Source of the DNA: CAZFYZ01 sp964523735
GTDB lineage: Bacteria > Armatimonadota > UBA5829
Direction: 5' to 3'
NCBI GenBank assembly: GCA_964523735.1
Contig: CAZFYZ010000114.1
Span: 1 to 12,123 of the forward strand
DNA: 12,123 bases
Positions 1-6,170 of this stretch are shown one piece after another (position 1 is the stretch's first letter; each line of letters opens with the position of its first letter). Made by a program: the position numbers and the translations under genes. Below the pieces are notes generated by a model. That model did not search any database, was not told where the DNA came from, and saw only the letters and a program-made list of their open reading frames with translations.

Positions 1-1
1 C

Positions 2-682
2 CTGGTGCGGTCGTGGGCAGAGGGGCACGAGTCCGGAGATCTGGTTATCTGGTTGACGCTGGAGGGCTTCTTCTGGTATCCGAGGACTCTCTTCGGGATA
101 GAGCAGCACCTATACGCTTTCTACGATCAGCCCGATCTAATGATGCGAATGAACGAGGACCTCTGCGCATTCAGTGAACGCGTGATCGATGAGTTCTGCG
201 AGATCTGCACGCCGGACTTCATGACCTTTGCGGAGGACCTGTCATACAACCACGGACCCATGCTCTCGAAAGGGCTCTTCGATCAGTTCCTCGCACCGTT
301 CTACAGGAGGCTTGCGCCTATTCTCCGCGACCGGGGAACGAAGGTGATAGTGGACAGTGACGGCGATGTGCACGATTTGGTAGGCTGGTTTCTCGATGTC
401 GGCGCCGAGGGCTTCCTGCCCCTTGAGAGGATGGCGGGGGTAGATATCGCCCGATTGAGACAGAACCATCCCGACCTGCTGATGATAGGAGCGTTCGACA
501 AGACTACGATGCACCTCGGCGAGGAACGCATGCGCCAGGAGTTCGAGCGGCTGCTGCCTGTGATGAGGCAGGGCGGCTACTTGCCAGGCGTGGACCACCA
601 AACCCCGCCGGGAGTCTCGATTGAGGACTATAGGCTATTTGTAAGGCTGCTGTGGGAGTATTGCGAGAAGGCGTGCACATGA
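2..682 (+). CDS. URO-D superfamily protein, 3' part only
   Basis: This is the C-terminal ~226 residues of a uroporphyrinogen decarboxylase-superfamily (TIM-barrel) protein. The frame is open to the left edge, so the start is missing; the full family is usually 330-400 residues. Visible features are a DFMTFAEDL strand, a KVIVDSDGDVHDL strand (family pattern of His/Asp residues facing the barrel), a GAEGFLPLE strand and the C-terminal GGYLPGVDHQTPPGVS segment followed by a final helix. That last segment is typical of the large 'uroporphyrinogen decarboxylase family' group rather than of true HemE. The HemE N-terminal Arg motif cannot be checked because it lies outside the window. Related proteins include corrinoid-dependent methyltransferases and many proteins of unknown role, so I assign no reaction. 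It ends at TGA 680-682, only 10 bases from the convergent kinase gene, with no visible terminator. Fold is secure; function is open. Confidence 0.85.
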   Translation: MVRSWAEGHESGDLVIWLTLEGFFWYPRTLFGIEQHLYAFYDQPDLMMRMNEDLCAFSERVIDEFCEICTPDFMTFAEDLSYNHGPMLSKGLFDQFLAPFYRRLAPILRDRGTKVIVDSDGDVHDLVGWFLDVGAEGFLPLERMAGVDIARLRQNHPDLLMIGAFDKTTMHLGEERMRQEFERLLPVMRQGGYLPGVDHQTPPGVSIEDYRLFVRLLWEYCEKACT

Positions 683-692
683 GGGCTAGTGC

Positions 693-1802
693 CTAAGCAC
701 ACCGTCCCACAATCTCCGCCATCTCACCCATCTTCCCCTCCATATCTGCGACCATCTTGAACTGGGTGCGGCAGCGGTCGAGGTTGTGGTTCTCGCGGTG
801 GATGCGGAAGTAGGTGTCGCCGTTGAGATGGTCGGCGAGGAAGCGCATTCCGCACTCGAAGGTGAGCAGCTTGCAGGAGAATGGCAAGTACTCGATCTCG
901 GTCGGGGTCAGGAAGTCTCGCGCGGCGTCTAGGTAACCACGGGCGAGTCGGTCGAACATGTCGAGGCTGATGCCAGCCTTCGACAGGTCTTGCTCATCCT
1001 CAAGTGAGGTGCTCGCGCCGATGCGGACGGAGTCGCCGAAGTCGTAGAGAGCCGAACCGGGCATGCATGTATCGAGGTCTATCACGCAGATGCCCTCGCC
1101 GGTCGCGTCGTCGATCATGACGTTGTTGAGCTTGGTGTCGTTATGGGTCACGCGCTCCGGAATCCGTCCGGCCGCGAGCATGTCCACTACTACAGCGGTG
1201 TCGGCTTCTCGCGCGAGCACGAAGTCGATCTCCGGCTTCACCGACTGCGCGCGGTTCTTCACGTCCTTTGAAAGCGCGTCGGTGAACTGTTCGAAGCGCT
1301 TGCGGGTGTGGTGGAAGTTGACGATGGTCTCGTGCAGGCGCTCTCCGGGCAGCGTGCTTAGCAGCTTCTGGAAGTTGCCGAATGCCTTGCTCGCGCTGTA
1401 GACGTGGTTCAGGTTCTCGACCTGGTCGTACGTGCGCGCGCCCTCGATGAAGACATACGTACGCCAGCAATCGGTCTCCGAGGCTTGGTAGTAGCTCTTG
1501 CCATCGATGCAACGTATCAGGTTGAGGGTCTCGCGCATGGGATCGCCGCCGGCCTCGGTACACCGCTCTCGGGCATAGCTCGTAACGCGCTGGATGTTCT
1601 CCATCACCTCGACCGGCTTCTTGAAGACGTTCTGGTTTATGCGCTGGTGGATGTAGCGGACGGTCATCCCTCCGACGTCAAACCGGCTGGCATAGGTATC
1701 GTTGATGTGGCCAGTGCCGTAAGGCGCGGCATCGAGATACTTCCCCTCGATCTGGAAGTGCGGCACGATCTGGCTGAGGTCGTGCTTGCTTTCTGAAGTC
1801 AT
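693..1802 (-). CDS. NahK-like N-acetylhexosamine 1-kinase (APH fold)
   Basis: A 369-residue aminoglycoside-phosphotransferase-fold kinase resembling N-acetylhexosamine 1-kinase (NahK, ~360 residues in bifidobacteria), which phosphorylates the anomeric hydroxyl of GlcNAc or GalNAc. Visible motifs are a glycine-rich GTGHINDTY turn near residues 29-37, an IHQRINQNVFKKP segment typical of NahK, the catalytic loop HNDTKLNN (220-227, Asp222 as likely base) and IDLDT (241-245) as the Mg-binding site. The reading frame extends 38 codons upstream, but that stretch runs through the palindrome and into the preceding gene. I chose ATG at 1800-1802, which has an AGAGGGGGGA site about 3-5 bases upstream and begins the homologous sequence. 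It is the last gene of the minus-strand operon, directly after a nucleotidyltransferase, which suggests an amino-sugar salvage pair. Homoserine- or choline-kinase-like roles are alternatives. The exact sugar is not determined. Confidence 0.8.
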   Translation of the reverse strand: MTSESKHDLSQIVPHFQIEGKYLDAAPYGTGHINDTYASRFDVGGMTVRYIHQRINQNVFKKPVEVMENIQRVTSYARERCTEAGGDPMRETLNLIRCIDGKSYYQASETDCWRTYVFIEGARTYDQVENLNHVYSASKAFGNFQKLLSTLPGERLHETIVNFHHTRKRFEQFTDALSKDVKNRAQSVKPEIDFVLAREADTAVVVDMLAAGRIPERVTHNDTKLNNVMIDDATGEGICVIDLDTCMPGSALYDFGDSVRIGASTSLEDEQDLSKAGISLDMFDRLARGYLDAARDFLTPTEIEYLPFSCKLLTFECGMRFLADHLNGDTYFRIHRENHNLDRCRTQFKMVADMEGKMGEMAEIVGRCA

Positions 1803-1824
1803 TGTCCCCCCTCTTGTCTCTCCT

Positions 1825-1898
1825 ATCGCGAAAGGGAGAAAGTCAGAAAGGCAGAAACCAATCGGTTTCTGGCTTTCTATCTTTCGGGCTTTCGCGAT
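1825..1898. repeat. 74-bp near-perfect palindrome inside an operon
   Basis: Two 35-base arms (1825-1859 and 1864-1898) pair at 29 of 35 positions around a 4-base loop (AATC). The outer ten bases (ATCGCGAAAG) and the inner eight (CAGAAACC) match perfectly. The arms also carry short GAAAG direct repeats about 8-12 bases apart. The element begins on the first base of the upstream TAA stop codon (1898-1900, minus strand) and fills nearly all of the 95-base gap. Without it the genes would lie about 20 bases apart, leaving the kinase ribosome-binding site (1805-1814) intact. This looks like an inserted REP/MITE-like palindromic unit. It could also act as an intra-operon attenuator or mRNA stabiliser. 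There is no U-tract, so a simple terminator is less likely. Confidence 0.85.
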
Positions 1899-2827
1899 TA
1901 GCTTCCCTTCTCCCAAAGGCCCTCAGGATACGCGCCGGTTGCGATGAGATCGCGGATAGCGGCTTGGACGATGGGTCGATCCGCCTGGTAGGTAACGCCA
2001 AACCAGCGCTCCTTGACTGGCAGGACTTTCACAGTGGCCCTGCCCTCGCGTATCAGCTCGCCGACAACATCGGGCAGAAAGTACTCGGCCCTAAGGATGT
2101 TGTCCGTGCTGCGCCGGTAGAAATCGGCGAAGCGCGACTCCAGCTCAGCAAGGAGGGTGGTCGTGAAGCCCCAGGTGTTGAGAGAGACGATGGTCTCCGG
2201 CGAGAGCCCAACCCAGTTCTCACCGTCCTCCGTAAACGCAATGCCATCGGAACGACGCTCGATCCTCGTACGCTCACAAACGCCTGCCAGGAAGCCTCCG
2301 GCTGTGACCTCGCATACACCCCGGGCAACGCTGCCGTTCTCTGAAAGCGTGTTGCCGACCTCGTAACCAACCATGCAGAAATCAAGAACCCTGTTGCGAT
2401 CTTTGGCTTGCTTGAGATAACCAGCCAACGCTTGATAGGCAGCGGCGCCATAGAAATCGTCTGCGTTGATGACTGCGAAGGGCGTTGAGATCGCGCTGCG
2501 GGCGCTCATTACGGCGTGTCCGGTGCCCCAGGGTTTTGTTCGCTCCTCGGGGACCGCCAGGCCGCCCGGGATATCATCCAGCGACTGGAAGACGTAGGCC
2601 ACGTCGATCTTACGCTCGATCGACTTGCCGATCTTCTCGCGGAACGCTTCCTCGATGTCCGGACGGATCACAAACACGATCTTGCCGAAGCCTGCCCTGA
2701 TCGCGTCATATGCTGAGTAGTCGAGTATGATCTCGCCACTCGGCCCCACGGGGTCGATCTGCTTGAGGCCGCCGTACCGGCTGCCGACTCCGGCGGCCAT
2801 CACTACCAATGTTGGGTCTGAACTCAA
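1898..2827 (-). CDS. sugar-phosphate nucleotidyltransferase
   Basis: A 309-residue nucleotidyltransferase of the GT-A-like NTP_transferase family, which makes NDP-sugars from a sugar 1-phosphate and an NTP. The N-terminal signature MAAGVGSRYGGLKQ (10-23) binds the nucleotide and is followed by PVGPSGEIILDYS. WGTGHAV (100-106) and NADDFYG (121-127, acidic metal ligands) line the active site, and VSLNTWGF (214-221) is the usual sugar-side strand. Length fits a single catalytic domain without the GlmU acetyltransferase repeat. The start is TTG (2825-2827) with AGGAGG five bases upstream; there is no ATG option nearby. It lies 13 bases after the amidotransferase-like gene and is followed, past the palindrome, by a NahK-like kinase. 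The likely product is therefore a UDP-activated amino sugar, analogous to the AmgK-MurU pair. Nucleotide and sugar specificity cannot be read from the sequence. Confidence 0.85.
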   Translation of the reverse strand: MSSDPTLVVMAAGVGSRYGGLKQIDPVGPSGEIILDYSAYDAIRAGFGKIVFVIRPDIEEAFREKIGKSIERKIDVAYVFQSLDDIPGGLAVPEERTKPWGTGHAVMSARSAISTPFAVINADDFYGAAAYQALAGYLKQAKDRNRVLDFCMVGYEVGNTLSENGSVARGVCEVTAGGFLAGVCERTRIERRSDGIAFTEDGENWVGLSPETIVSLNTWGFTTTLLAELESRFADFYRRSTDNILRAEYFLPDVVGELIREGRATVKVLPVKERWFGVTYQADRPIVQAAIRDLIATGAYPEGLWEKGS

Positions 2828-2832
2828 AATCC

Positions 2833-2838
2833 CCTCCT
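2833..2838 (-). promoter_or_regulatory. RBS fixing a TTG start (nucleotidyltransferase)
   Basis: Minus-strand AGGAGG, perfectly complementary to the anti-Shine-Dalgarno, lies five bases before TTG 2827-2825. It occupies most of the 13-base gap after the upstream stop codon. The spacing decides the TTG start of the nucleotidyltransferase. Confidence 0.85.
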
Positions 2839-2840
2839 GC

Positions 2841-3593
2841 TTATGCTCTGCAAGCGTCTACGAATGCCCTGAAGAGCGCAACCGATCTGTCATGTATGAA
2901 CGCATCCCGCTGTCGCTCCGGATGCCACTGGACTGCGACCACAAAGGGAATGTCGATGGCCTCCACTGCCTCGACGACGCCGTCGGGCGCAACAGCCGTC
3001 ATCTTGAGCCCAGGCGCGATCATGTCCCGCGTAAGCCCCTGATGATGGTAGCTGTTCACACTAAGAGTTCTCGCGCTGTAGATGCGCTCGACGACGCTGC
3101 CAGGCTCCAACGACACTTCGTGCCTGGCGCCCTGCCCATCCCATTCAGCAGTGTGGACCAACGCTCGTGGGATACAGGCGCTGATATCGGGAACAAGCCG
3201 ACCCCCCATTACGACGTTCAGCGATTGGAGGCCGCGGCAGATGCCAAGGATCGGCATGCCTATTTCCAGAGCGCGCGCGATCAGGAGGAACTCGTGATGG
3301 TCCCTCTCCGACTCGACACCCATCTTGTACTTGGCGATGACGTCATCGGCCGTAAGCGCATCGTCTCCCGGCATACGATCGTAGCGATCCGGGTGTATGT
3401 CGTTCCCGCCCGAGATCAGCAGGCCATCACACCCATCCAGGCGTGCGGCGTCATCTGCGCCGATGTACACAGGAGTGCCTCCCCCTAACCCAGGCACGGC
3501 TGCATAGGGCAGATACCGAGGGCCGTTAGGCTGCCAGTCTTCACGTGTGCCGGCGGTGATCCCGATCAGAGGTCGAATATCCGTGTGGTTCAT
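2841..3593 (-). CDS. class I glutamine amidotransferase-like hydrolase (peptidase C26, PuuD-like)
   Basis: A 250-residue cytoplasmic hydrolase of the gamma-glutamyl hydrolase / PuuD branch of class I glutamine amidotransferases, which cleaves gamma-glutamyl amide bonds. It starts with the family's RPLIGIT strand. It has the SGGND oxyanion turn (61-65), the nucleophile elbow GICRG with Cys119, SYHHQG (181-186) and the QWHPE signature with His224 and Glu226 completing the triad. Length matches PuuD (~254). An in-frame TGA lies nine codons upstream and there is no other start between, so ATG 3593 is fixed. There is no good Shine-Dalgarno site, and the -10 box ends only about ten bases upstream, so translation may be nearly leaderless. 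It is the first gene of the operon with the nucleotidyltransferase and kinase. Its real substrate (gamma-glutamyl-GABA, a gamma-Glu peptide, or something cell-wall derived) is unknown. Confidence 0.88.
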   Translation of the reverse strand: MNHTDIRPLIGITAGTREDWQPNGPRYLPYAAVPGLGGGTPVYIGADDAARLDGCDGLLISGGNDIHPDRYDRMPGDDALTADDVIAKYKMGVESERDHHEFLLIARALEIGMPILGICRGLQSLNVVMGGRLVPDISACIPRALVHTAEWDGQGARHEVSLEPGSVVERIYSARTLSVNSYHHQGLTRDMIAPGLKMTAVAPDGVVEAVEAIDIPFVVAVQWHPERQRDAFIHDRSVALFRAFVDACRA

Positions 3594-3603
3594 GCTCTGG
3601 TAT

Positions 3604-3632
3604 ATTGTAGCACGCTCACCTCAGGTTGACTA
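3604..3632 (-). promoter_or_regulatory. sigma70-type promoter for the minus-strand operon
   Basis: On the minus strand, TAGTCA (3632-3627, four of six to TTGACA) and TACAAT (3609-3604, five of six to TATAAT) are 17 bases apart. Transcription would start near 3597, about four bases before the ATG at 3593, so the mRNA would be almost leaderless. The -35 box overlaps that of the divergent hemL promoter. Confidence 0.6.
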
Positions 3633-3654
3633 TGGCTCGCCGGGCTGATATACT
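3626..3654 (+). promoter_or_regulatory. sigma70-type promoter for hemL
   Basis: TTGACT (3626-3631) and TATACT (3649-3654) are separated by exactly 17 bases, each matching consensus at five of six positions. The start site would be near 3661, giving a leader of only about 13 bases that contains the AGGAGA ribosome-binding site (3662-3667) six bases before the ATG. Confidence 0.75.
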
Positions 3655-3673
3655 CGCCCCCAGGAGATAAGCT

Positions 3674-4963
3674 ATGGACTTCTCGAGATCGGAAGCGCTC
3701 TATGCTAAGGCGATCGGACTGATCCCCGGTGGGGTCAACAGCCCAGTGCGCGCGTTCAAGTCAGTCGGCGGGCGGCCAGTGTTCATCAAACGCGGTGAGG
3801 GAAGCCGCATGTTCGATGAGGATGGCAACTCGTTCATCGACTACGTGTGTTCGTGGGGGCCTCTGATTCTGGGGCACGCCCATCCGGCCATAGTTGAGGC
3901 GGTCTGCAAGGCCGCGCAGGACGGAACCAGCTTCGGCGCATCGACTGCTCGCGAGGTCGAGCTGGCGGAGATGATTGTTGACGCGGTGCCGTCAGTTGAA
4001 ATGATCCGGCTGGTAAGCTCCGGCACGGAAGCGCTGATGAGCGCCATCAGGGTGGCCAGAGGGTATACCGGCAAGTCCAAGGTCATCAAGTTTGAAGGGT
4101 GCTATCACGGCCACTCGGATGCACTGCTGGCAAAGGCCGGATCCGGGCTTGCTACTTTCGGCCTACCCGACAGCGCGGGGGTTCCTGAGAGCATCACCGC
4201 AGACACGATCACTGTCCCCTACAATGATCTCGATGCCGCGTCACGAGTCTTTCAGGCGGCGGGTGACCAGATCGCATGCGTGGTGATTGAGCCGATCGCG
4301 GGAAACATGGGGGTGGTCGCGCCGAAGGATGGATACCTGGCCGGCTTGCGCAAGCTCTGTGACGAGCACAGCATCGTGCTGATCTTTGATGAGGTCATCA
4401 CAGGCTTTCGGGTATGCTATGGCGGCGCGCAGTCGCTATATGGGGTCACTCCAGATATGACGACTCTGGGGAAGATAATCGGCGGCGGGCTTCCGATGGG
4501 CGCATACGGTGGCCGCCGCGAGATAATGGAACAGGTCGCCCCTGTGGGACCCGTCTATCAGGCGGGGACGCTTTCGGGGAATCCAATAGCCGTGGCAGCA
4601 GGCATCGCAATGCTCCGCGAACTCCAGAAGCCCGGCCTCTACGACGAACTCGAGCGCAGATCAAGCGCTCTCGAAATCGGTATGATCGCGGCGGCAACGG
4701 ACGCAGGGATCACTCTAACGTGCAACCGCGTGGGCTCGATGATGACGTTCTTCAACACTAGCAGCGATGTAACCGATTACGCCTCCGCGAAGACATCAGA
4801 CACCCAGGCGTATGCAGCATTCTTCAGGGCCATGCTGGAGCGAGGTGTCTACTTGGCGCCGTCCCAGTTCGAGGCTGCTTTCGTCTCCGCGGCACATACT
4901 GACGGTGACGTTGAGAAGACAGTCCGCGCGGCGCGAGAAGCGTTCGCCAACTCAGCTTCCTGA
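3674..4963 (+). CDS. hemL: glutamate-1-semialdehyde 2,1-aminomutase
   Basis: A full-length (429-residue) PLP enzyme that converts glutamate 1-semialdehyde to 5-aminolevulinate, the last step of the C5 route into heme, siroheme and corrinoids. It has the N-terminal GGVNSPVRAF (19-28) typical of HemL, and FIDYVCSWGPLILGH. SSGTEA (115-120) binds the PLP phosphate, CYHGHSD (143-149) stacks on the cofactor, and IFDEVITGFRV holds Asp239, which contacts the pyridine nitrogen. TLGKIIGGGLPMGAYGG carries the Schiff-base Lys267, and the GTLSGNP loop is also present. The C-terminal GVYLAPSQFEAAFVSAAHT also fits. The ATG has AGGAGA six bases upstream and a strong promoter close by. No other heme gene is in the window; the URO-D-like gene at the left edge is probably unrelated to heme. 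It is followed 12 bases later by the HHE gene, so the two are probably co-transcribed. Confidence 0.97.
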   Translation: MDFSRSEALYAKAIGLIPGGVNSPVRAFKSVGGRPVFIKRGEGSRMFDEDGNSFIDYVCSWGPLILGHAHPAIVEAVCKAAQDGTSFGASTAREVELAEMIVDAVPSVEMIRLVSSGTEALMSAIRVARGYTGKSKVIKFEGCYHGHSDALLAKAGSGLATFGLPDSAGVPESITADTITVPYNDLDAASRVFQAAGDQIACVVIEPIAGNMGVVAPKDGYLAGLRKLCDEHSIVLIFDEVITGFRVCYGGAQSLYGVTPDMTTLGKIIGGGLPMGAYGGRREIMEQVAPVGPVYQAGTLSGNPIAVAAGIAMLRELQKPGLYDELERRSSALEIGMIAAATDAGITLTCNRVGSMMTFFNTSSDVTDYASAKTSDTQAYAAFFRAMLERGVYLAPSQFEAAFVSAAHTDGDVEKTVRAAREAFANSAS

Positions 4964-4975
4964 GAGGAGACTGGC

Positions 4976-5533
4976 ATGGAATCGACAATGACACTCATGA
5001 GAGAGCACCGCGCCATAGAGGGTGTTCTTGAGGTGATGAAGAAGGCCGCTGTCCGATTGGAGGCCGGAGAGGACGTAGATGCCTCTATCCTCGAGGACTG
5101 TGTTGACTTCCTCTCCGGCTTCGTGGACAGGTGTCATCACGCCAAGGAAGAGGACGTGCTCTTCCCGCTTCTCGAGTCCAAAGGCATGCCTCGGCAGGAA
5201 GGCCCAATAGGCGTCATGCTCCACGATCACGCCGAAGGCCGCGCGGCCATCGCCGCAATGCGAGACGCGCTTCAGTCCTGGCAGTCGGGCTCGGATGCCG
5301 CCCGTTCGACGCTGGCGCAATCTATGACTGCCTACGTTCTCCTGCTGGAAGCGCATATCGCGCGAGAGGATCAGCGATTGTTTCAAATGGCAGATGGATT
5401 ACTCTCAGACAAGGACGACGCTGAGGTTGTGAAAGCTTTCGATGAGATCGAGGAACGGAAGATAGGCCCAGGCGTGCACGAGCAGTACCACGCAATGCTC
5501 GACACTCTCAGCGAGAGAGCAAAGTCGCTCTAG
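4976..5533 (+). CDS. hemerythrin-like (HHE cation-binding) protein
   Basis: A 185-residue, soluble, mostly helical protein of the hemerythrin/HHE family, which binds a diiron centre for oxygen, NO or iron handling. Candidate ligands sit in the expected four-helix pattern: His11 in MREHR, His54-His55 with Glu58-Glu59 in HHAKEED, His83/His85 in LHDHAEGR, and His127 with Glu131 in HIARED. The stretch RCHHAKEEDVLFPLLE and the later GPIGVMLHDHAEGR are characteristic of the stand-alone bacterial HHE group. A second His in HEQYHAM (168-172) near the C-terminus may be extra. The ATG lies 12 bases after the hemL stop with GAGGAGA five bases upstream, so it is probably in the hemL operon. That suggests, but does not prove, a link to iron or oxygen supply. 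Its TAG stop overlaps the stop of the convergent S1 gene. Confidence 0.88.
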   Translation: MESTMTLMREHRAIEGVLEVMKKAAVRLEAGEDVDASILEDCVDFLSGFVDRCHHAKEEDVLFPLLESKGMPRQEGPIGVMLHDHAEGRAAIAAMRDALQSWQSGSDAARSTLAQSMTAYVLLLEAHIAREDQRLFQMADGLLSDKDDAEVVKAFDEIEERKIGPGVHEQYHAMLDTLSERAKSL

Positions 5534-5991
5534 CGCCGCCCGCGCCTGATGTCCATGTGACGCTTCAGATCGAGCTGACGCTCCTGGCTGTCCTTGAGGA
5601 ACACGGACAGTCTGTCCTCGAAAGTCTGTGGAACAGGTCGGAACGACCGGCTCTCACCGGGTCTCTTTGGCGCTGGAGCAGCATCTGCGAATACCGGCTC
5701 GACCATGGCAGGCTGCTTGACAGGTGAAGGGGTTGGCGGGAGATCACATTGTTTGATCGAGAACTCAAACCGGCCCCTGTCGTTCTCCCGGAGTACCTTG
5801 ACCGTCACCCGATCCGACTCCTTGACGTAGTCGGACACATCGCGGACAAAGGTGTTGGCGATCTCGGAGATGTGAACAAGACCAACCTTGCCGCAATCCA
5901 GACGCACCAGCGCGCCGTAGTCCGCGACCTTGACAACGGTTCCCGTGGCAGTGGTTCCCGGTTCAATGCTGCTTGTTGTGGGTGATATCAT
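5530..5991 (-). CDS. S1-domain RNA-binding protein, YabR-like
   Basis: A 153-residue protein with one S1 (OB-fold) domain at about residues 11-80 (GTTATGTVVKVADYGALVRL, then GLVHISEIA). A Pro/Ala linker (84-112) follows, then a basic tail, FEDRLSVFLKDSQERQLDLK plus an RRGRR end. That tail closely resembles the C-terminus of Firmicutes YabR-type proteins, which associate with RNA or ribosomes. The frame is open up to 6081, but a strong promoter predicts a transcript start near 6018, so the long start is excluded. I chose ATG 5991, just before the S1 domain; its ribosome-binding site is weak. ATG 6012 (seven residues longer) is possible but would sit about six bases from the transcript start. 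It converges with the HHE gene and shares four bases with it (CTAG, 5530-5533). Exact RNA target unknown. Confidence 0.88.
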   Translation of the reverse strand: MISPTTSSIEPGTTATGTVVKVADYGALVRLDCGKVGLVHISEIANTFVRDVSDYVKESDRVTVKVLRENDRGRFEFSIKQCDLPPTPSPVKQPAMVEPVFADAAPAPKRPGESRSFRPVPQTFEDRLSVFLKDSQERQLDLKRHMDIRRGRR

Positions 5992-6024
5992 CGCTCTAAA
6001 GCGGATAGGCATACCGCACGCCGC

Positions 6025-6054
6025 AGTATATGTACAGGATTCGCGTTTTGTCAA
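6025..6054 (-). promoter_or_regulatory. strong sigma70-type promoter for the S1 gene
   Basis: Minus-strand TTGACA (6054-6049, perfect) and TATACT (6030-6025, five of six) are 18 bases apart. The predicted start near 6018 excludes translation from the far-upstream ATG at 6081 and supports ATG 5991 (or 6012). On the plus strand the same site reads TTGTCA, followed 17 bases later by AATTCT (6071-6076). That is a weak candidate for a divergent promoter toward the DUF697-like gene. Confidence 0.75.
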
Positions 6055-6060
6055 GGACTT

Positions 6061-6116
6061 CTGCAGGACAAATTCTGTCATGCCTGCAGGAGAACGGATA
6101 CGCCTGTAGAAGACCG
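6061..6116. repeat. short repeated CTGCAGG motifs, possible operator
   Basis: CTGCAGGA occurs at 6061-6068 and 6084-6091, and a related CTGTAGAA at 6104-6111. The 15-base units at 6082-6096 and 6102-6116 match at 12 of 15 positions, exactly 20 bases (about two helical turns) apart. They lie between the S1 promoter and the DUF697-like gene. A tandem regulator-binding site is possible; chance similarity is not excluded. Confidence 0.3.
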
Positions 6117-6170
6117 TCCAGGCTTACTCAGGCAGAGAGCACTAATGTTGCCAGGCAGTGAGGTTGCGCT

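Noticed and set aside
2..682. Calling the left-edge gene hemE because hemL is nearby
   Set aside because: The C-terminal GGYLPGVDHQTPPGVS pattern fits the broad URO-D family, the genes are 3 kb apart on opposite sides of a divergent operon, and the diagnostic N-terminus is missing.
1803..1916. 38-codon N-terminal extension of the NahK-like kinase
   Set aside because: It is encoded by the palindrome and overlaps the preceding gene. ATG 1802 has its own ribosome-binding site and begins the homologous sequence.
2727..3488. 253-codon open frame opposite the C26 hydrolase
   Set aside because: It is the reverse of a gene with a full Cys-His-Glu triad, with low-complexity composition and no motif.
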